The notes under the pieces are model-generated. The model had not been told where the DNA came from. It did no database searches and saw only the letters and a program-made list of their open reading frames with translations. From assembly GCA_044348005.1 (NCBI GenBank), contig JBIKTR010000027.1, positions 1-10,577 of the forward strand: a stretch of 10,577 bases of DNA, written 5' to 3'. This DNA comes from JAJTHC01 sp044348005. GTDB lineage: Bacteria; Cyanobacteriota; Vampirovibrionia; Vampirovibrionales; JAJTHC01. Below, piece by piece: positions 6,624 to 10,577 of the stretch; positions within the stretch are counted from its first letter, which is position 1; each line of letters opens with the position of its first letter. Position numbers and translations under genes: made by a program.

Positions 6624-8390
6624 TTATAAGCGCCCCCCTTGATTAAAGTTGGGGAAAAGCTGTCTAAAGAGTAAATCCTCTTCATCAAAGAGTTCTTGGG
6701 GCTTGCCTTTACCAACGATTTCTCCTTCAAAAAACATGTAAACATACGAACAAGCCGCCACAATATCCGCATCATGCGTTACCACGACAAGCGTCCACGG
6801 GTATTTTGAAGACGTCAGCTTGGCGATGATTTTTCGGCGAGTGGGGGCATCAATATGGTGGAAGGCTTCGTCTAGCACCAAGAGTTCGGGGTTAGAAACC
6901 ACCGCACGCGCCAGTAACACGATTTGGCGTTTGCCCGAAGAGATATTTAAGCCTTCACTTTCAAGGTGCATGTCTAAGCCCATGGGCAAAGTGTCTAAAA
7001 TATCCGCCAAGCCTGAAACATCTAGGGCATTAGCGAGATCGGCTTCGCTAATGTTTTGGCGTCCCATTATAATGTTGTCTCGTAAAGAACCTGAAAAGAG
7101 GCTATTGGGGCATTCCACCAAAGAACTGGCACGACGAAAGCTGTCCAAGTTTAAATCAGCCAACTGTTGTTGATTGATTTGAATGCGTCCTGAACTGGGT
7201 TGTAATAGCCCTAACAAGAGTTCCGTTAAGGTACTTTTACCAGAACCACTTTGCCCCACAATAGCGGTATGGGTTCCCTTGCTAAAACGCATATTCAAGT
7301 CATGAAACAAGGGGGTGAGTTGTTGGGGGTATTTGTACGCCACATTATGCATCACAATTTCTACGCCGTCTTTTTGGGGAATGTAGTCTACCCCATCGCT
7401 GGGTTCGGCGGGCAAATCCGTGAGATACCCCAATTTGTCTAAGCCTGTTAATAAGTCGTACCAACTTTCTAGGTTTAGAACGATTTTATTGACCGAAGCC
7501 AGTAGAAGTAGCATCATCAATTCCGCGGCCACCAACTGCCCAAGCGAAAGATCCCCTTGCATAACCAGCCATCCCCCAATGGCAAGCAGCGAAGCAATGG
7601 CTGAAGCATTCACAAAAAAGCTCCAAGTGGCTTGGCGTATAATGACGTTAAAATGCTTACGACGAGCCTCCACATAATCCCCGCAAATGTCGTCCGCCTT
7701 TGAAATGGCCAGTTCTTTGCCTGAGTTTATTTTAAAGGCAATGTGGCAACGCGCAATGTCTTGCAAGGCATGAGCCATTTTGTATTTGTATTTAGATTCC
7801 ACCAAAGCGGTTGTGACCCCGTTTTTGCCAAGCATGACAAAGAAGACGAACGTCCCCAGTAAAAAAATGTTAAATACCAAGAAATAACTGCTGTAAAAGC
7901 CCATAAATGTGAGGGAAACCAAAATCTGCACAATGGCTGCTGGAAATTCAAGCAAAATTTTGGACAACGTTTTTTGAATCGTCATGGTGTCAAAAAAGCG
8001 GTTCACCAGTTCAGGCGGATACCCCTGCACCCACTGGGTGGTGTCGATATTAGGCAAGTGACTACTTAAATAGAGTGAAATACGCACAAAAAGGCGTTGT
8101 TGCAAAATTTCCAGCAAGGTAATTTCTATAATACGAATGAAGCTGGTAAACAATAGCCCCCCTAACACAATGGCAGAAAGCATGATCAAGGGTTGAAGAA
8201 ACACCCCACTGGCGATGATGTTAATTAAGGCTTGAGAGGCCAACGGCAACATCAAACTCAACACCGCACTGACACTTGAATAGACCAGCAACAGCAGGAG
8301 ATCTTTTTTATCTTCCCACAAAAGTTGTTGCAGGCGTTTAAAGGGCGAAGGGAGTTTGGCTTGGCCCATGACGTCAGAACGAGCTTGCAA
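6624..8390 (-). CDS. ABC transporter, fused membrane and ATP-binding domains (type I exporter half-transporter)
   Basis: From TTG 8390 the product is 588 residues, a half-transporter expected to dimerise in the inner membrane. About six membrane helices lie at roughly 30-60, 67-93, 148-166, 169-188, 256-277 and 284-305. The ATPase domain has Walker A GQSGSGKST (379-387), Walker B LLVLDEAF with catalytic Glu508, and the switch His539 (VVVTHD). The signature motif reads ISSGK (483-487) instead of LSGGQ, and the Q-loop position reads VECPNSLF with Glu in place of Gln. There is no C39 peptidase or peptidase-like domain ahead of the first helix. Start choice: the frame is open to TTG 8465, with ATGs at 8432 and 8369. 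TTG 8390 is preferred because AAGAAGGA (8408-8401) precedes it by 10 bases and a promoter lies within the upstream candidate region. First gene of the exporter operon; substrate unknown. Confidence 0.92.
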   Translation of the reverse strand: MQARSDVMGQAKLPSPFKRLQQLLWEDKKDLLLLLVYSSVSAVLSLMLPLASQALINIIASGVFLQPLIMLSAIVLGGLLFTSFIRIIEITLLEILQQRLFVRISLYLSSHLPNIDTTQWVQGYPPELVNRFFDTMTIQKTLSKILLEFPAAIVQILVSLTFMGFYSSYFLVFNIFLLGTFVFFVMLGKNGVTTALVESKYKYKMAHALQDIARCHIAFKINSGKELAISKADDICGDYVEARRKHFNVIIRQATWSFFVNASAIASLLAIGGWLVMQGDLSLGQLVAAELMMLLLLASVNKIVLNLESWYDLLTGLDKLGYLTDLPAEPSDGVDYIPQKDGVEIVMHNVAYKYPQQLTPLFHDLNMRFSKGTHTAIVGQSGSGKSTLTELLLGLLQPSSGRIQINQQQLADLNLDSFRRASSLVECPNSLFSGSLRDNIIMGRQNISEADLANALDVSGLADILDTLPMGLDMHLESEGLNISSGKRQIVLLARAVVSNPELLVLDEAFHHIDAPTRRKIIAKLTSSKYPWTLVVVTHDADIVAACSYVYMFFEGEIVGKGKPQELFDEEDLLFRQLFPNFNQGGRL

Positions 8391-8400
8391 GGTGTGAATA

Positions 8401-8408
8401 TCCTTCTT
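8401..8408 (-). promoter_or_regulatory. Ribosome-binding site supporting the TTG start at 8390
   Basis: AAGAAGGA on the minus strand lies 10 bases before TTG 8390. The ATGs at 8432 and 8369 have no purine-rich site at a useful distance. The far upstream TTG 8465 has AAGGGAAG about 11 bases before it and remains possible. Confidence 0.45.
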
Positions 8409-8423
8409 AATCGTACAAGTGGT

Positions 8424-8452
8424 ATTATACATGATTGTTAAATTAAAGTCAG
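8424..8452 (-). promoter_or_regulatory. Predicted sigma70-type promoter of the exporter operon
   Basis: On the minus strand CTGACT (8452-8447) and a perfect TATAAT (8429-8424) are separated by 17 bases. Transcription would begin near 8417, giving a leader of about 26 bases to TTG 8390. The -35 element is a four-of-six match. If translation really begins at 8465, this promoter would be inside the gene. Confidence 0.45.
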
Positions 8453-8589
8453 CCAGTTCAGTCAAATGTTGTGTTTCTTCCCTTGTTTAGAGTAGAATAA
8501 CAAGGCTTGCCCTCTACAAACTTATGCCTGTTCTTAACTATAAAAGTTGCATATAAATAAGCCAAACCCCTTAAAGGACTCCCGCGCTC

Positions 8590-8829
8590 ATGATTCACCC
8601 TACAACCCTTACCCAACACTTAAGTGATGCGTTTAACGACGCCCATGTCGAACTCTTTGACAAAACGGGCGAGCAGGATCATTACCTCATTTATATTCGT
8701 TCCAGTGATTTTGCGGGCAAAGCTTCATTGGCGCAGCATCGCTTGGTGCAGAAGGTGTTGGCACCGCTTATGGCATCAGGGGAACTTCATGCCGCAGAAA
8801 TTACTACGGCGGTGCCTGAAGGCGTTTAA
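8590..8829 (+). CDS. BolA/IbaG-family protein
   Basis: The 79-residue product matches the small BolA-like fold: an N-terminal helix (LTQHLSDAF), strands around VELFDKTGEQDHYLIYIRS, then the family hallmark segment FAGKASLAQHRLVQKVLAPLM (written F41-M61), and a C-terminal IHAL-like stretch (GELHAAEITT). H31, H50 and H67 sit where BolA proteins carry conserved His, of which the one in the xHR motif (H50) is a usual [2Fe-2S] ligand when paired with a monothiol glutaredoxin. BolA proteins act in iron-sulfur trafficking and, in some bacteria, in stress and cell-shape control. The ATG is preceded by AAAGGA (8573-8578) at 11 bases. No glutaredoxin gene is in the window. It heads a two-gene unit, three bases before the DUF721-like gene, and is divergent from the exporter operon. 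Cytosolic. Confidence 0.85.
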   Translation: MIHPTTLTQHLSDAFNDAHVELFDKTGEQDHYLIYIRSSDFAGKASLAQHRLVQKVLAPLMASGELHAAEITTAVPEGV

Positions 8830-8832
8830 ATT

Positions 8833-9135
8833 GTGTACGACTTTAATCACTTGTTAGAACAAGTGGCCAAGCAGTTAGGTTTAGACAAAAAAGCCCAAGA
8901 ATTTGGGGTGCTTTCGGTGTGGAAAGTCGTTGTGCCAGACGCGTACCGTACTTCCACCGAAGCGGATTCTATTTACTATAAGGGCAAAAAAGCGTATTTA
9001 CGCATTCGAGTAAAACACCCCACCGTGGCAACAGAACTGGGCTTTGAACGAGAAGCATTGCTTGAAAAAATAAACGCGTATGCCACGCAAACGGGCATTT
9101 ATTTAGACGGGATTGAATTACGGGTGGGAAGGTAG
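8833..9135 (+). CDS. Small DUF721/DciA-like protein
   Basis: The 100-residue product starts at GTG 8833 with GAAGG (8818-8822) about 10 bases upstream. Its layout resembles DUF721: an N-terminal amphipathic helix (LLEQVAKQLGL), a central Trp in VLSVWKVVV, a strand K-AYLRIRV, then the helix block ELGFEREALLEKIN and a closing strand GIELRVG. The family member DciA helps load the replicative helicase DnaB in many bacteria that lack DnaC, and many DUF721 proteins remain uncharacterised. No signal peptide or membrane helix is seen, so it is likely cytosolic. Being coupled to the BolA-like gene (three-base gap) suggests co-expression. The family call rests on pattern recall of a short, divergent domain; the function is not established by the sequence. 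Confidence 0.6.
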   Translation: MYDFNHLLEQVAKQLGLDKKAQEFGVLSVWKVVVPDAYRTSTEADSIYYKGKKAYLRIRVKHPTVATELGFEREALLEKINAYATQTGIYLDGIELRVGR

Positions 9136-9196
9136 TGTATTCGATAGATGAAACAGGCTAGGAGGCTATTCTAGGCGCCTAAACGGCAAGAGTAAC

Positions 9197-10201
9197 TCAG
9201 TCCGCCGTGATGCCGAGGGGTTCGCCCGATTTAAAGTTCGCAATACTTAAGCCCGTCAACGTAATAACCCCAGCCACCCCCATAGAAAGGGTAAAGGATT
9301 CTTGCAACCACCACGCCCCTAAAATAGCGGCAATTACAGGCTGTAGCATGCCATAGGCCGCCACATTGTTCGCACTGGTTTTACTTAAGCCTTTGTGATG
9401 CACCCAATAGCCCAAGAACCCCGCAATAAGCACAATGTAAAGCCAATAGCCCCACTGCGAAGGGGTTAAATGCTTAAACAGTTCAAGCGTTTTGACAACC
9501 GAAGGAAAGTGAAGAAACGGAATAGGTGGCAACAACATGAAAAATAGGGTCATTGTACCCGCTTGCAAGAAGTTCCATGAAAGGACGTCTAAGGGCGTGT
9601 AGTGCTTCATGAGTTTTTTGACCACGATGTTGTACCACGAAAAGAAAAACGCATTCAGTAAAATCAACCCATCACCAAGCAATAAGTTACTGCCTTTGAT
9701 GATGAGCCCTTTTGAAGCAGCATCCTGCATTTGAGCCACCACCAAGCCGATAATGCCTAACGTCCCAAGCGCCACCCCAAAGGTTTTTTGCGCATTTAAA
9801 CGTTCCACACCCAGCACCGCATTGATCATCATGGTTTGTAAAGGCACACTGGCCATACATAAGGTGGCGTGAAACGACGTGGTATAGCCAATGGCGATTG
9901 ATGAAAAGGTTTGTAACCAAAACACCCCTAAAACGCCTGCCAGCACAAAGTAACCCCAGTCTTGTTTAAAACGGGCTTGCCAGCAGGGCAAGCGCGGCCA
10001 AGCATCCCAAAGCCAGCCGAACAAAATAACCACAAGGGCAAAGCCCAACTGGCGCAGCACGGCCACTTCAATGCCTTGAAGTTCGTTACAAAAAAGCTTT
10101 AAAACTGGAAAGAAAATACCGTAAATCACCGTCATGCTCAATAAAAGCCCATGTATTTTGATTTGAGACGCATGATTGTTCCACCATTGTTTTAGACGCA
10201 T
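9197..10201 (-). CDS. EamA/DMT-superfamily permease (10-helix drug/metabolite transporter)
   Basis: The 334-residue, highly hydrophobic protein shows about ten membrane helices in two similar halves, the layout of two EamA domains. The first half starts with GLLLSMTVIYGIFFPVLK (about 18-35). It includes the helix pair before and after TTSFHATLCMASVPLQTMMI (108-127). The second half includes LLLGDGLILLNAFFFSWYNIVVKKL and ends with AAYGMLQPVIAAILGAWWLQE, the typical 'P-V-x-A-x-L-G' helix of the family (longer runs described by region). A short hydrophilic C-terminal tail follows. ATG 10201 has AGGA four bases upstream. The gene stands alone and converges on the DUF721-like gene. DMT proteins export amino acids, nucleotides or other metabolites; the substrate cannot be read from sequence. 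Confidence 0.92.
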   Translation of the reverse strand: MRLKQWWNNHASQIKIHGLLLSMTVIYGIFFPVLKLFCNELQGIEVAVLRQLGFALVVILFGWLWDAWPRLPCWQARFKQDWGYFVLAGVLGVFWLQTFSSIAIGYTTSFHATLCMASVPLQTMMINAVLGVERLNAQKTFGVALGTLGIIGLVVAQMQDAASKGLIIKGSNLLLGDGLILLNAFFFSWYNIVVKKLMKHYTPLDVLSWNFLQAGTMTLFFMLLPPIPFLHFPSVVKTLELFKHLTPSQWGYWLYIVLIAGFLGYWVHHKGLSKTSANNVAAYGMLQPVIAAILGAWWLQESFTLSMGVAGVITLTGLSIANFKSGEPLGITAD

Positions 10202-10376
10202 CGTGTCCTGTGCTTTCTTTGTATGCAGGCAACCTTTGTTTTCTTTAAAATACTATACACGGTTTCGCCTGTGATGATTTCAGTGTATCGGAAATACAAA
10301 AACGCATCTAGTACACTTTGTATATTTAAAAACAGTGTATTGAAAGACGTTGTAACCAAATGTAAATTTTGAGCAA

Positions 10377-10384
10377 AAGGAGGT
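10377..10384 (+). promoter_or_regulatory. Perfect Shine-Dalgarno sequence without a properly spaced ATG
   Basis: AAGGAGGT matches the anti-Shine-Dalgarno in all eight bases but lies 70 bases before ATG 10455. In-frame non-standard starts follow: TTG 10385 (too close) and ATT 10391 (good spacing, rare start). That frame runs to TAG 10469-10471, giving 26 codons from ATT and overlapping the start of the downstream gene in another frame. It could be a leader peptide, a decayed start or chance. Confidence 0.3.
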
Positions 10385-10427
10385 TTGAAAATTACTTTAT
10401 TTAAACGTCAGACTTTTTGTATATTTT

Positions 10428-10447
10428 TTGAGAGAGCATTGAGAGAG
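10428..10447 (+). repeat. 9-bp direct repeat TTGAGAGAG, 11-bp period
   Basis: TTGAGAGAG occurs at 10428-10436 and 10439-10447, one helical turn apart, ending seven bases before ATG 10455. The second copy is also the only purine-rich stretch placed to act as ribosome-binding site for that gene. A protein or RNA-binding role is possible but unproven. Confidence 0.6.
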
Positions 10448-10454
10448 ATAAAAC

Positions 10455-10577
10455 ATGATTTCAGTAAATAGTAACAATAACGTTAATAGTTATTGGCAAA
10501 CAATGGCCAGTTCTATCAAGCCCAAGGTTCCAGCCTATGGAACTTACCCACCAACTCAAACATCAAGCCAAACGTCA
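10455..10577 (+). CDS. N-terminus of a low-complexity Asn/Ser/Thr/Pro/Gln-rich protein (partial, 3' end outside window)
   Basis: ATG 10455 opens a frame of 41 codons that is still open at the window edge. It begins MISVNSNNNVNSYWQTMASS and goes on to a Lys/Pro/Tyr-containing stretch and a Thr/Gln/Ser-rich end. There is no signal peptide and no recognisable domain. The composition is reminiscent of the left-edge repeat protein (Tyr, Pro, Gln, Ser, Gly) without shared repeats. The ribosome-binding site is weak (GAGAGAGAT at 10441-10449). ATG 10503 is a second in-frame Met with no better site. I do not recognise the family. A disordered, surface or exported role is conceivable from composition only. 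Confidence 0.55.
   Translation, partial: MISVNSNNNVNSYWQTMASSIKPKVPAYGTYPPTQTSSQTS

Larger units (their letters stand above)
10202..10454. other. AT-rich divergent intergenic region with short repeats
   Basis: This 253-bp region separates the DMT permease from the right-edge gene. It holds the motif TACAC/GTGTA in alternating orientation at 10256-10260, 10283-10287, 10312-10316 and 10335-10339. CAGTGTAT occurs twice (10281-10288, 10333-10340), and TACACT (10312-10317) can pair with AGTGTA (10334-10339). TATATT hexamers at 10321-10326 and 10420-10425 are -10-like, without a clear -35. No RNA gene or convincing terminator is visible. It probably contains divergent promoters. Confidence 0.5.

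Noticed and set aside
8539..8557. Promoter of the BolA-like gene at TATAAA (8539 or 8552)
   Set aside because: Both are good -10-like hexamers, but neither has a recognisable -35 at 16-18 bases. The region is AT-rich, so they may be chance.
9136..9196. Bidirectional terminator between the DUF721-like gene and the DMT permease
   Set aside because: TAGGAGGC and GCGCCTA around 9160-9182 pair only with mismatches, and neither side has a T-run. AGGCGCCT is a palindrome, but too short to call.
1..10577. CRISPR arrays, tRNA/rRNA genes, insertion sequences, toxin-antitoxin or phage genes
   Set aside because: None seen: no spaced palindromic repeats, no tRNA-like cloverleaf or rRNA sequence recognised, no transposase or integrase frame, and no terminal inverted repeats.

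Overview
The window reads as chromosomal DNA of a Gram-negative (two-membrane) bacterium of middling GC content with a dense, mostly housekeeping gene set. The outer-membrane efflux protein and periplasmic adaptor show the two membranes. The PyrK-dependent (class 1B) dihydroorotate dehydrogenase, BolA and DUF721 proteins do not fix the phylum. A non-photosynthetic cyanobacterial relative (Vampirovibrionia) would fit, but that is only an impression.

Left part, plus strand (1-3553): the tail of a Gly/Tyr/Gln-rich protein made of near-identical 21-residue repeats, closed by a strong intrinsic terminator; then ychF (translation-associated P-loop ATPase); then a translationally coupled pair, pyrK-like and pyrD, which together make the NAD-linked dihydroorotate dehydrogenase of pyrimidine synthesis. 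A (CT)8 microsatellite sits in the short convergent gap that follows.

Middle, minus strand (3593 to about 8465): a three-gene exporter operon transcribed in the order ABC transporter, HlyD-type adaptor, TolC-type outer-membrane protein. Together they would form a tripartite channel across both membranes, like a type I secretion system or ABC efflux pump. The ABC protein has no N-terminal peptidase domain, and its nucleotide-binding domain has an unusual signature motif and Q-loop. The last two genes overlap out of frame and carry long homopolymers: a G11 run just after the signal peptide of the outer-membrane protein and a C8 run near the end of the adaptor. Slippage at either would truncate the product almost at once, so this operon is the best candidate for something unusual, namely phase-variable export.

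Right part: divergent from the exporter is a two-gene plus-strand unit encoding a BolA/IbaG-like protein and a DUF721/DciA-like protein (8590-9135). A convergent EamA/DMT-family permease follows on the minus strand (9197-10201). A 253-bp AT-rich intergenic region holds alternating TACAC/GTGTA motifs, a perfect Shine-Dalgarno sequence with no properly spaced ATG, and a 9-bp direct repeat. It leads to the first 41 codons of a low-complexity Asn/Ser/Thr/Pro/Gln-rich protein cut by the window edge. Low-complexity proteins at both edges are possible, unproven, clients of the exporter.
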